From: Bradyrhizobium manausense
GTDB taxonomy: Bacteria; Pseudomonadota; Alphaproteobacteria; Rhizobiales; Xanthobacteraceae
NCBI RefSeq assembly: GCF_018129685.1
Contig: NZ_JAFCLG010000023.1
Coordinates: 21,957 to 85,956, forward strand
DNA length: 64,000 nt
Direction: 5' to 3'
Part shown: piece by piece, positions 8,327-16,476 of the stretch
Layout of the letters: every line of letters starts with the position of its first letter
Position numbering within the stretch: position 1 is the first letter of the stretch
The notes under the pieces: model-generated
Database searches by the model: none
Told to the model about the DNA's origin: nothing
Seen by the model: the letters and a program-made list of their open reading frames with translations, nothing else
Made by a program: the position numbers and the translations under genes

Positions 8327-8980
8327 ATGGTCAGACAGGCCAAAGCGCAGAGGATGCTGACCCACGACCAGATCTGGGGCGCGCTGGATCGTCTGGCCGC
8401 GCGCGCCGGGCTGTCGCCATCAGGCCTTGCCAAACGCGCCGGGCTCGACCCCACCACTTTCAACAAGTCCAAGCGCGTCACTTCCGACGGCCGCGAGCGC
8501 TGGCCCTCGACCGAATCGATTGCGAAGGCACTGGCGGCCGCCGAATCGTCGATCAAAATCTTTGCCAGGCTGATCGACGACGATGCCGGCGACGGCCGCA
8601 CCGTACCGCTGCTGGCCTTGGCGCTCGCCAGCACGAGCGGCGCGTTCGACGAACTCGGATTTCCGTCCGGCAAAGGCTGGGGCGAGATTGCCTTGCCGAG
8701 CGGCGAGGACAACCACGCCTTTGCACTGGAGATTTCGGGCGATGCGCTGATGCCGGCCTATCGCAACGGCGATGTCATTCTGGTCTCACCCGGCACGCCG
8801 GTGCGCAATGGGGATCGCGTGGTGGTGAAGACGAAGGCGGGTGACGTGATGCTCGCGACGCTCAAGCGCCGCACGGCGAAGGCGCTGGAGTTGCTGCCGC
8901 TCGATGCGGCGCAGCCCAGGCGGACGATGGCGGCAAGCGAGGTCGCCTGGCTGGCCCGGATCGTCTGGGCAAGGCAATGA
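8327..8980 (+). CDS. XRE/S24-type (LexA-like) repressor lacking the catalytic dyad
   Basis: A 217-residue protein. The N-terminal helix-turn-helix ('LAARAGLSPSGLAKRAGLDP') is joined to a C-terminal S24 fold ('ALEISGDALMPAYRNGDVILVS'). In cleavable LexA/CI relatives the motif is GDSM-x-P, with a lysine about 37 residues later. Here the serine position reads Ala (GDALMP) and the lysine position in 'VMLATLKR' also reads Ala or Thr. The protein is therefore predicted not to self-cleave and may be a constitutive or ligand-controlled repressor. An in-frame TTG at 8306 is possible but ATG 8327 is preferred. It is a single gene with about 200 bp of intergenic DNA upstream. Confidence 0.85.
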   Translation: MVRQAKAQRMLTHDQIWGALDRLAARAGLSPSGLAKRAGLDPTTFNKSKRVTSDGRERWPSTESIAKALAAAESSIKIFARLIDDDAGDGRTVPLLALALASTSGAFDELGFPSGKGWGEIALPSGEDNHAFALEISGDALMPAYRNGDVILVSPGTPVRNGDRVVVKTKAGDVMLATLKRRTAKALELLPLDAAQPRRTMAASEVAWLARIVWARQ

Positions 8981-9088
8981 TTTCGGCACGCGACAAGATG
9001 CAACGCGAGCTCCATCCGAGCTTGCGACTCACGGACGCCGTCGCCTAGGTTCCCCACGCATCGCCAATTCGTCTCAGGGGGAAACAGG

Positions 9089-9841
9089 ATGAATCGCCGT
9101 CACGTATTGAAGGCCCTTGCGGGTCTCGCGCTTTGTCCGGTTTGCAAGCCGGCCTTTGCCGCCGAAGGCGCGCATTGGAGCTACGAGGGTGCCGGTGCGC
9201 CGGCCAATTGGGGCGATCTCGATGCGGCCAACAAGGCTTGCGCGGTCGGCCTGCAGCAATCGCCGATCGACATCGAGGCGACCGTCAAATCGCAATTGCC
9301 CGCGCTGAAACTGAACTGGGGCAAGAGCGCCGATACCATCGTCAACAACGGGCATACGATCCAGCTCAACTTCGCCGAAGGCAGCACGCTCGCGCTCGGC
9401 GACGTCAAGTACAAGCTGCTGCAGGTGCACTTCCACCGGCCGAGCGAGCACCAGATCGGCGGCAAGAATTTTCCGATGGAGGCGCATTTCGTCCATCGCA
9501 ACGATGCCGGCGGCCTCGCCGTGGTCGGCGTGCTGATGGCCGAAGGCAGGCCGAACGCGGCGTTCGGCAAGATCGTCAAGACCATGCCGGCGGCCGAAGG
9601 GCCCGCGGTGAAGGCCGACGAGAGCATCGATCCCCACGCCTTGCTGCCCAACAAGCTCAGCTACTTCCGCTATCCCGGCTCGTTGACCACGCCGCCCTGC
9701 TCCGAAGTGGTCGAATGGCTGCTGCTGACGACACCGGTCCAGGTGGCGGCGGCCGACGTCGCGGCGTTCGCAAAACTCTATCCGATGAACGCGCGGCCGG
9801 TTCAGAAAGACAACCGGCGCTACGTGCTGCGATCGAGCTGA
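9089..9841 (+). CDS. Periplasmic alpha-class carbonic anhydrase
   Basis: A 250-residue enzyme that hydrates CO2 to bicarbonate in the periplasm. A Tat-like signal (NRRHVLKALAGLALCP) precedes the mature domain. The zinc ligands are visible as H114 and H116 in 'LLQVHFHRPSEH' and H133 in 'EAHFVH'. The conserved 'GSLTTPPCSEVVEW' (substrate-pocket threonine) is present, as is the substrate-side 'QQSPIDI' near residue 56. Length is normal. An AGGGGG-like ribosome site lies just before the ATG. It has its own transcription unit between the repressor gene and a palindromic repeat. Confidence 0.95.
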   Translation: MNRRHVLKALAGLALCPVCKPAFAAEGAHWSYEGAGAPANWGDLDAANKACAVGLQQSPIDIEATVKSQLPALKLNWGKSADTIVNNGHTIQLNFAEGSTLALGDVKYKLLQVHFHRPSEHQIGGKNFPMEAHFVHRNDAGGLAVVGVLMAEGRPNAAFGKIVKTMPAAEGPAVKADESIDPHALLPNKLSYFRYPGSLTTPPCSEVVEWLLLTTPVQVAAADVAAFAKLYPMNARPVQKDNRRYVLRSS

Positions 9842-9862
9842 GCACGCGCTCCGCAAAGCGGA

Positions 9863-9984
9863 GTCGTCCCGGCGAAGGCCGGGAACCATACGCCGCAGCA
9901 GAGGTCGTACTCACAGCTGGTCACGACCAGCCTTCGCCAAAGCCGGCTCGGTGGTTATGGGTCCCGGCCTTCGCCGGGACGACG
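9863..9984. repeat. Intergenic palindromic repeat (family E, GTCCCGGC...GCCGGGAC)
   Basis: The arms read GTCGTCCCGGCGAAGGCCGG on the left and the inverted complement on the right (ends ...GGCCTTCGCCGGGACGAC). The core carries 'TTCGCCAAAG' and 'GGTTATGGGTCCC'. Related copies occur at 11711, 48193, 51531 and 63828. It lies between convergent genes. Confidence 0.75.
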
Positions 9985-10003
9985 TCGGCGAGAGAGCTGG
10001 GGC

Positions 10004-11647
10004 TTACGCGCTCCGCGCCAGCGCGCCGTCGATCATGTTGACGGCGTTCTGCACGCCGTACACCGCGACGAACGAGCCGAAGCGCGGGCCCTTCTCCTGG
10101 CCCAGCAGCACCTGGTACAGCATGTTGAACCAGTCGAGCGTCACGCCGGGGCGGCCGTCCTTGCCCTTCTTGACCTGGTCGAGGAACGGCTCGCGGCGGC
10201 CGATCTCGTAGACGACGTTCTGGATGTCCTCAGCGGATGCATCCTGCGGCAGCTGCGACAGCGCCTCGCGCAGATCCTGCAGCGCGGCGCGCTCGACGTC
10301 GGTCGGTTGGCGGAACTGCTTCGTTGGCGCGACGAAGTCGCGATAATAGTTGATGGCGTAGCCGACCATCGCATCCAGCTTCGGATGCGTCTGCGGGCTC
10401 ACGCCAGGACGATAGCGACCGATGAAACCCCATAGCGTCTCGGCGTTCTCCGCGTTCGACGACGACACCAGCGTCAAGAGAAGCTGGAACGTGACGGGCA
10501 TGTCGCCCTGCGGCGGCTTGCCGTTGTGGATGTGCCAGACCGGATTGCCGAGCTGCTGCTTGGCATCCTGCTTCGCAAAGCCGTCGATGAACTGCTGGTA
10601 GTCGTCGACCTGGCGCGGAATGACATCGAAGAACAGCCGCTTCGCCGCCTTCGGCTCGCGATACATGAACAGCGACAGCGATTCCGGCGAGGCATAGCGC
10701 AGCCATTCGTCGATGGTGAGGCCGTTGCCCTTCGACTTCGAGATCTTCTGGCCCTTCTCGTCGAGAAAGAGCTCGTAGTTGAAGCCTTCGGGCGGCGTGG
10801 CGCCGAGCGCCCTGGCGATGGCGCCCGAGAGCTTGACCGAGTCGATCAGATCCTTGCCGGCCATCTCGTAATCGACGCCGAGCGCGACCCAGCGCATCGC
10901 CCAGTCGGCCTTCCACTGACATTTGACATGTCCGCCGGTCACAGGCGTCTCGACTTCCTGGTTCGTGTCGGGATCGACATAGGTGATCGTGCCGGCGGCG
11001 ACGTCGCGGCGGATCATCGGCACCTGGAGCACGACACCTGTGGTCTTGCTGATGGGCAGGAACGGCGAATAGGTCGCGCGGCGATCCGGCCCGAGCGTCG
11101 GCAGGATGATGTCCATCACCTTGTCGTAGGCAGCGAGCATCTTGAGCAGCGTCGCGTCGAAGCGGCCGGACTTGTAGTAAACCGTCGAGCTCGCAAACTC
11201 GTAGTCGAAGCCGAAATGATCCAGGAACGCGCGCAGGCGCGCGTTGTTGGCGTCGCCGAACGACGGATGCTCGTTCGAGAACGGGTCGGGCACCGACGTG
11301 AGCGGCCGCCCCAGATACTGCGCCAGCAGATCCTTGTTCGGCACGTTATCAGGCACCTTGCGGAAGCCGTCCATGTCGTCGGAGAAGGCCAAGAGGCGCG
11401 TCTTGATCTTGTCCTCGGTCAGCACGCGGAAGGCATGCCGCACCATCGAGGTGCGCGCGACCTCGCCGAACGTGCCGATATGCGGCAGGCCGGACGGTCC
11501 GTAACCGGTCTCGAACAGCACCTCGTCCTTCGGGCTTTTCTTCAGCCGCGCGACAATGGCCTTCGCCTGCTCGAACGGCCAGGCGTTGGATTGTTCGGCG
11601 AGGATGCGAAGATCGCTCGGGCTCATGCTGGGATCGATAACGGACAT
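10004..11647 (-). CDS. lysK: Lysyl-tRNA synthetase, class I
   Basis: A 547-residue class I LysRS that charges tRNA-Lys in the cytoplasm. The HIGH-like motif is 'GYGPSGLPHIGTFGE' near residue 50 and the KMSKS loop is 'KISKSKGNG'. Class I LysRS is typical of archaea, spirochaetes and many alphaproteobacteria, and differs in fold from the usual bacterial class II enzyme. The start ATG at 11647 has GGAGG seven bases upstream; a TTG one codon earlier is less likely. It ends toward the repeat after the carbonic anhydrase gene. Confidence 0.96.
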   Translation of the reverse strand: MSVIDPSMSPSDLRILAEQSNAWPFEQAKAIVARLKKSPKDEVLFETGYGPSGLPHIGTFGEVARTSMVRHAFRVLTEDKIKTRLLAFSDDMDGFRKVPDNVPNKDLLAQYLGRPLTSVPDPFSNEHPSFGDANNARLRAFLDHFGFDYEFASSTVYYKSGRFDATLLKMLAAYDKVMDIILPTLGPDRRATYSPFLPISKTTGVVLQVPMIRRDVAAGTITYVDPDTNQEVETPVTGGHVKCQWKADWAMRWVALGVDYEMAGKDLIDSVKLSGAIARALGATPPEGFNYELFLDEKGQKISKSKGNGLTIDEWLRYASPESLSLFMYREPKAAKRLFFDVIPRQVDDYQQFIDGFAKQDAKQQLGNPVWHIHNGKPPQGDMPVTFQLLLTLVSSSNAENAETLWGFIGRYRPGVSPQTHPKLDAMVGYAINYYRDFVAPTKQFRQPTDVERAALQDLREALSQLPQDASAEDIQNVVYEIGRREPFLDQVKKGKDGRPGVTLDWFNMLYQVLLGQEKGPRFGSFVAVYGVQNAVNMIDGALARSA

Positions 11648-11710
11648 CAAGGGGCCTCCGGGCCGCGGAAAATAGCGATTTCCGGGCCAAATGCAAAAGT
11701 GGTCTTGATC

Positions 11711-11830
11711 GTCATTCCGGGGCGATGCGCCGGGACCGCGAAGCGGGCCAGAGCATCGAACCCGGAATCTCGAGATTCTCTGGTGCGCAAGTGCGCACCA
11801 TAGTTCGCGCTCCGCGCGCCCCGGAACGAC
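11711..11830. repeat. Intergenic palindromic repeat (family E variant)
   Basis: Arms GTCATTCCGGGGC... and ...GCCCCGGAACGAC surround a core containing 'CTCGAGATTCTCTGGTGCGC' and its near-inverse. It sits between the lysK start and the end of the binding-protein gene, so the lysK promoter must lie within or beside it. Confidence 0.65.
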
Positions 11831-11839
11831 GGTTGATGG

Positions 11840-12808
11840 TTAGAACGGGCTTACCGAAAAATACCGCAGCCACAGATCGGTGTAGCGGCCCTTTTCCCAG
11901 ACGCGGAACAGGGCCCAGTTCAGGGCCTGGCGCAGCACGTCGTTGCCCTTGCGCACGGCGATGCCGATGCCTTCGCCGAAGAAGCGGCTCTCGACGAAAG
12001 GACCGCCGGAGAACGCGCAGCAATCGCCGGAATCCGTTCCGTTGATCCAGAACGCCAGCGAGATGGCATCGCCGAAGATGAAATCGACCTCGCCCTTACG
12101 AAGCGCGGCGCGAAGCGCATCGTCGTTGGGATAGGCGTGCAGCTCGGCGTCGGTGAACATCGCCTTCAGATAGGCTTCATGGGCGGAGCCCGCGATGACG
12201 CCGACCTTCTTGCCTTCGAGATATTCGGGCCGGATCTCCGGCATCACCGCATCCTTGCGCGAGGCGAAGCGCGCCGGCACGCGGTAATAGGGATCGGTGA
12301 AGTCGACGCGGGCACGAAGTTGCGGACTTACCGCCATGGACGCGATGACCGCATCGCCCCGGTTCGAGGTGAGCGCATCGACCAGCGTCTCGAAGCGGCG
12401 CATCTGCACGGTGCAGGTGACCTTGATTTCCTCGCAGAGCGAGCGGGCAAGATCGACGTTGAAGCCGGCGGGATTGCCGTCGGCGCCGGTGTAGTTGAAC
12501 GGCGGGTAATCCGTCTCGGTCAGGAATCGGATCACGGTCAGGCGCGACAGGTCCGGCCGCTCCGGGCGCCGCCGCGGATCCCAGAAGCCGGGCACGGCCT
12601 GGGGCGCGGCTTGAACGGGGGCCTGGGGCGCGGTTTTCGGCGTGGCCTGAGGCGCGGCGGGCTGCTTGGCCGGGGCTTGGGCGCGCACGCCCGGTGCACT
12701 TGCGAACAGGCACGCGGCGACGGCCAGCCCCGTCAGCAAGCCACGGGCAGATTTGGACGATTTCGCCTGTTGCGATGGAGCCATCGGCCGGAAAAGAACT
12801 GATATCAT
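11840..12808 (-). CDS. Polar amino-acid-type ABC transporter substrate-binding protein
   Basis: A 322-residue SBP_bac_3-type protein. A signal peptide (hydrophobic segment about residues 24-44, 'LLTGLAVAACLFASAPGVRA') is followed by an unusual Ala/Pro/Gln-rich linker (about residues 44-75). The binding domain then begins with 'VIRFLTETDYPPFNYTGADG', typical of amino-acid and glutamine binders, with 'DFTDPYYRVPARF' and 'GDAISLAFW' later. No permease or ATPase is adjacent, so it is an orphan binder or a solute receptor. The start may be 12808 or the Met at 12784; neither has a clear ribosome site. A linker of this kind suggests tethering or cell-wall spacing. Confidence 0.82.
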   Translation of the reverse strand: MISVLFRPMAPSQQAKSSKSARGLLTGLAVAACLFASAPGVRAQAPAKQPAAPQATPKTAPQAPVQAAPQAVPGFWDPRRRPERPDLSRLTVIRFLTETDYPPFNYTGADGNPAGFNVDLARSLCEEIKVTCTVQMRRFETLVDALTSNRGDAVIASMAVSPQLRARVDFTDPYYRVPARFASRKDAVMPEIRPEYLEGKKVGVIAGSAHEAYLKAMFTDAELHAYPNDDALRAALRKGEVDFIFGDAISLAFWINGTDSGDCCAFSGGPFVESRFFGEGIGIAVRKGNDVLRQALNWALFRVWEKGRYTDLWLRYFSVSPF

Positions 12809-12886
12809 CGGGATCGGAGGGCCTTATAGACCATCCGGGCGGGAACGCGAGCGCGGAATGCGGCCAAGGGCGGAAGGTCAGCGGTC

Positions 12887-13010
12887 GTCATGCCCGGGCT
12901 TGTCCCGCCTGCGCGGCCGAAGCTGCTTCGGCGTGGCGAAGGCCCGGGCATCCACGAACTTGGTACTGCGCGACAAGGCGTGGATGGCCGGGACAAGCCC
13001 GGCCATGACG
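12887..13010. repeat. Direct-repeat copy 1 of a palindromic element (family D)
   Basis: About 124 bp beginning GTCATGCCCGGGCTTGTCCC and ending in the inverted form GGGACAAGCCCGGCCATGAC. A second copy in the same orientation lies at 13921-14043. The two bracket the SCO gene and its small neighbour. Confidence 0.75.
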
Positions 13011-13014
13011 GGAC

Positions 13015-13605
13015 CTACAAATACCGCTTCAGCTCCGTCGCAGCCTCTTCCGGGGTCCGCTTCAGGTTGAACGGCGCGACGAAACGGCCGTCGCGGTCCA
13101 TCAGATAGATCAGCGCGGTGTGGTCCATGGTGTAATCGCCGTCCTTGGTCGGGACCTTCTTGGCGTAGACCCGGTAGGAGGTAATCACCTTGGCGGTCTC
13201 CGCAGGATCACCGCTGAGGCCTTCGAGATGCGGATCGAAGCTCGAGAGGTAGTCCTTCATGGTCGCTGGCGTGTCGCGCTCCGGATCGACCGAGATGAAG
13301 ACGGCGTTGACCTTGTCGGCGTCCTTGCCCATCGCGCGCAGCACTTCCGACATCTCGAACAGCGAGGTCGGGCAGACATCAGGGCAATGGGTGTAGCCGA
13401 AGAAAATCAGGGTCGGCTTGCCCTTCAGGCTCGCCTCGGTGACGGCCTTGCCGTTCTGGTCGGTGAGCTGGAACGGGCCGCCGATCGCGGCCGGCTGCGC
13501 CACCTTGCTGACCCCGCCCATGGCCCAGAACAGAACCAGCAGGCCGACGACGAGGCTTGAGGCAAAGGCGGTCGCGATCGCCAGCGGACGGGCAGTGGAG
13601 CTCAT
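13015..13605 (-). CDS. SCO1/SenC family copper chaperone for cytochrome oxidase
   Basis: A 196-residue membrane-anchored thioredoxin-fold protein that delivers copper to the CuA site of cytochrome c oxidase. One N-terminal transmembrane segment (about residues 8-30) is followed by the periplasmic domain. The copper ligands are the CPDVC pair (C74, C78) in 'FFGYTHCPDVCPTS' and H162 in 'YTMDHTALIYL'. All are intact. Upstream (13630-13824) is a small single-TM protein, probably in the same operon. The pair is flanked by two direct copies of the same repeat. Confidence 0.95.
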   Translation of the reverse strand: MSSTARPLAIATAFASSLVVGLLVLFWAMGGVSKVAQPAAIGGPFQLTDQNGKAVTEASLKGKPTLIFFGYTHCPDVCPTSLFEMSEVLRAMGKDADKVNAVFISVDPERDTPATMKDYLSSFDPHLEGLSGDPAETAKVITSYRVYAKKVPTKDGDYTMDHTALIYLMDRDGRFVAPFNLKRTPEEAATELKRYL

Positions 13606-13629
13606 GAGCGGAAAACTTCCTGTCGCGGA

Positions 13630-13824
13630 TCAGAAGCAGGCGGCAAAGCCTGACCTGATCATTTCGAAGAACACCTGGGTGCCGTAGTGGAACCAGAGCG
13701 CAAGCGAAGCGATCACCATCAGCCCACCGACGCCCGCGCCGAGCCACAGCAGCACGGATGGCGCGCGGCCGGCATTGGGCGAATTGTCCTCGAGCGGATG
13801 TGCCTGTTGCTGTGGTTGAGCCAT
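13630..13824 (-). CDS. Small single-TM hypothetical protein upstream of SCO
   Basis: A 64-residue protein with a hydrophilic N-terminus (Gln/Pro-rich) and one transmembrane helix at about residues 25-46 ('VLLWLGAGVGGLMVIASLALWF'). It ends 24 bp before the SCO start on the same strand, so the two are likely co-transcribed. Its size and location suggest a small accessory subunit for oxidase assembly or a copper protein partner, but that is inference. ATG 13824 is preferred to an upstream codon because it gives the usual short soluble tail. Confidence 0.6.
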   Translation of the reverse strand: MAQPQQQAHPLEDNSPNAGRAPSVLLWLGAGVGGLMVIASLALWFHYGTQVFFEMIRSGFAACF

Positions 13825-13920
13825 GACAATGATCAGGTCCCCTGCCTTTGAAATAGGCGCTCGCGCCCGGCCGGGCAAGCGGAACGGGGCTGGTGGAGAT
13901 CACGTGGTGATGAGTTCTCC

Positions 13921-14043
13921 GTCATGCCCGGGGCTTGTCCCGCCTGCGCGGCCGAAGCCGCTTCGGCGCGGCGAAGGCCCGGGCATCCACGAACGTCTTT
14001 GCGTCCCAAAACGTGGATGGCCGGGACAAGCCCGGCCATGACG
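13921..14043. repeat. Direct-repeat copy 2 of a palindromic element (family D)
   Basis: Nearly the same sequence as 12887-13010 over both arms and the 'CTGCGCGGCCGAAG..GCTTCGGCG' inner stem; only the centre differs. The same orientation as copy 1 makes recombination between them able to delete the SCO region. Confidence 0.75.
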
Positions 14044-14077
14044 AAAGATCCACGCTGAGAAGCGACCGCCGCTGCGC

Positions 14078-14551
14078 TTACCTCGACGACGGCTTGATCG
14101 CCGAGGCCTGCGCGTCGAGGTAGCAAGGCTTGTACATGGCCTGCAGCTGCCTGCCCTTCAGGAACAGCATGTGCGGTGTGAGGCCGCCGCGCTGTGAGAT
14201 CCAGCGCTTCACCTGCGAGGGATACATCGCATAGAGCATCTGGGTTGCTTCGGGATTGGTGACGGCGCGGCCGTTGCTGCCGAAATCCCAGGCGGCGTGG
14301 AAGCCGAGCGTCGCATGCGAGGTGACGCAGATGCGATCGTGGGGGATGGCGCCGAGGACGATGGTGCAGGCGGACGCGCAGAGGCCGTCGATGATGACGG
14401 TGTCGCCGGACTGGCGCAGGTCCTGGTACTTGTCCACGTAGGTCCCGATCCGGCCGCCGCGGTCATCCGCGATCCGGACCACAGCGTGAGAAGTCCCCAT
14501 TCCGGCGATCAGAAGCAGAACCGCCGCAAGCAACCCCGTCAGAAACTTCAT
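14078..14551 (-). CDS. Exported protein with ClpP/crotonase-like fold signature, function unknown
   Basis: A 157-residue protein with a signal peptide (residues 1-23, 'MKFLTGLLAAVLLLIAGMGT'). The central part 'SGDTVIIDGLCASACTIVLG' followed by 'CVTSHATLGFHAAWDF' matches the pattern of COG3904-like periplasmic proteins related to the ClpP/SppA fold: a Ser/Ala-Cys turn where the serine nucleophile sits ('ASACT') and a histidine about 20-25 residues later (in 'GFHAA'). Two Cys residues pair naturally in a periplasmic protein. No protease activity has been assigned to this family as far as I know. It stands alone, downstream of the repeat. Confidence 0.7.
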   Translation of the reverse strand: MKFLTGLLAAVLLLIAGMGTSHAVVRIADDRGGRIGTYVDKYQDLRQSGDTVIIDGLCASACTIVLGAIPHDRICVTSHATLGFHAAWDFGSNGRAVTNPEATQMLYAMYPSQVKRWISQRGGLTPHMLFLKGRQLQAMYKPCYLDAQASAIKPSSR

Positions 14552-14802
14552 TGGCCCCCGCCCCAGTCGAATTCGAATCTGCGTGTCAGGTGGTGATGCG
14601 CCCCTAGCGTCGGTCGTAACAGCGGTTTTGTCTAGGCGGGCCGGCTCGCTCAAAACAAATTCAAATCCAGTGTTGCGTTCGCGCTGCACTCAGGTCCGAC
14701 TCGATCCCAAAGTGGAACAAGTTAACGAGGTCTTACGCGACAAGCCCTTGATCTCAGTTGCGCCAACTGGCTTCAATTCCGGGCAACTACAGGGGGGAAC
14801 TC

Positions 14803-16473
14803 ATGGCCGGGCATTCGACCGAGCAGGCTGACGTCATTGTCGTCGGCGCAGGACTATCGGGACTGGTCGCGGCGACCGAAATTGCCGACGCCGGCAAGCG
14901 CGTGATCGTCGTCGACCAGGAAGGCGAGCAGTCGCTCGGTGGCCAGGCGTTCTGGTCGTTTGGCGGTTTGTTCCTGGTTGATTCGCCGGAGCAGCGCCGG
15001 CTCGGCATCAAGGACTCCTTCGACCTTGCGATGCAGGACTGGCTCGGCACCGCGGGCTTCGACCGTGACGAAGACCTATGGCCGCGCAAATGGGCCGAAG
15101 CCTATGTCGCGTTCGCGGCGGGCGAGAAGCGCGACTGGCTGCGCGCGATGGGTCACCGCATCTTCCCCGTAGTCGGCTGGGCCGAGCGCGGCGGCTATGA
15201 CGCGATGGGTCACGGCAATTCAGTACCGCGCTTTCACGTCACCTGGGGCACCGGGCCCGGCATCGTCGAGCCGTTCGAGCGCCGCGCGCGCGAAGCCGCA
15301 AAGAGCGGCCGGCTGATCCTGAAATTCCGTCATCGCGTCGATGCGCTCTCCATCACCAACGGCGTGGTGGACGGCGTCAGCGGCGCCACGCTCGAGGCCA
15401 CCAATGTCGAGCGCGGCAAGAGCTCGTCGCGCAATGTGGTCGGCGAGTTCGCATTCAAGGCGCAGGCCGTAATCGTCGCCTCGGGCGGCATCGGCGGCAA
15501 CCACGATCTGGTGCGCGCGAACTGGCCGCAGCGGCTCGGCACGCCGCCGAAATTCATGATCTCCGGCGTGCCCGAACATGTCGACGGCCGCATGATCGGC
15601 ATCACGGAAAGGGCCGGCGCGCGGCTGATCAACCGCGACCGCATGTGGCACTATGTCGAGGGCATCCAGAACTGGTCGCCGATCTGGCCGCGCCACGGCA
15701 TCCGCATCCTGCCCGGCCCGTCCTCGATGTGGTTCGACGCAACAGGTACGCGGTTGCCGGCGCCGCTGTTCCCGGGCTCCGACACGCTCGGCCAGCTCAA
15801 ATATATCATGTCGACCGGCCATGATTATTCCTGGTTCGTCCTGACGCAGGCCATCATCAAGAAGGAATTCGCGCTGTCGGGATCGGAGCAGAATCCCGAT
15901 CTCACGGGCAAGAGCTGGCGCATGACCTTGCGCCGCGCCACCAACAAGGGCGCGCCGGCGCCGGTGGAGGCGTTCAAGAGCCATGGTGTCGACTTCATCG
16001 TGCGCGACAAGATCGAGGACCTCGTTGCGGCGATGAACAAGCTCGCCGGCAACGATCTGCTCAAGCTCGACGCGATCAAGATGCAGATCGAGGCGCGTGA
16101 CCGCGAGATCGCCAATGCTTACGTCAAGGATGCGCAGGTGATGAACATCCACAATGCCAGGCGTTACATCGGCGACAGACTGATCCGCACCGCCTCGCCG
16201 CACCGCATCCTCGATCCCGCCCATGGGCCTCTGATCGCGGTCAAGCTCAACATCCTCACCCGCAAGACGCTGGGCGGGTTCGAGACTGATCTCGACTCGC
16301 GCGTGTTCGGCAGCGCGGGACAGATCATGCCAGGGCTTTATGCGGTCGGCGAAGCCGCGGGCTTTGGCGGCGGCGGCGTGCATGGCTATCGCTCGCTGGA
16401 GGGCACCTTCCTCGGCGGCTGCCTGTTCTCGGGCCGCAACGCAGGGCGCGCCGCGGCAAAGGCGGTGGGATAG
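14803..16473 (+). CDS. FAD-binding dehydrogenase (fumarate reductase/3-ketosteroid dehydrogenase-like)
   Basis: A 556-residue flavoprotein. The N-terminal dinucleotide-binding motif is 'DVIVVGAGLSGLVAATEIAD', followed by 'VVDQEGEQSLGGQAFWSFGG'; a second FAD motif 'GLYAVGEAAGFGGGGVHGYR' closes the domain near the C-terminus. This is the COG3573 group, which oxidises or reduces C=C bonds in steroid- or succinate-like substrates. The true substrate is unknown. The start at 14803 (MAGHSTEQ) gives the canonical beginning; the open frame extends a few residues upstream. Its stop lies 3 bp before the next ATG, so the esterase behind it is probably in the same operon. Confidence 0.88.
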   Translation: MAGHSTEQADVIVVGAGLSGLVAATEIADAGKRVIVVDQEGEQSLGGQAFWSFGGLFLVDSPEQRRLGIKDSFDLAMQDWLGTAGFDRDEDLWPRKWAEAYVAFAAGEKRDWLRAMGHRIFPVVGWAERGGYDAMGHGNSVPRFHVTWGTGPGIVEPFERRAREAAKSGRLILKFRHRVDALSITNGVVDGVSGATLEATNVERGKSSSRNVVGEFAFKAQAVIVASGGIGGNHDLVRANWPQRLGTPPKFMISGVPEHVDGRMIGITERAGARLINRDRMWHYVEGIQNWSPIWPRHGIRILPGPSSMWFDATGTRLPAPLFPGSDTLGQLKYIMSTGHDYSWFVLTQAIIKKEFALSGSEQNPDLTGKSWRMTLRRATNKGAPAPVEAFKSHGVDFIVRDKIEDLVAAMNKLAGNDLLKLDAIKMQIEARDREIANAYVKDAQVMNIHNARRYIGDRLIRTASPHRILDPAHGPLIAVKLNILTRKTLGGFETDLDSRVFGSAGQIMPGLYAVGEAAGFGGGGVHGYRSLEGTFLGGCLFSGRNAGRAAAKAVG

Positions 16474-16476
16474 ACC

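Noticed and set aside
12887..14043. Repeats as a possible CRISPR or transposon
   Set aside because: Only two long palindromic copies, no short regularly spaced units, no cas or transposase gene.
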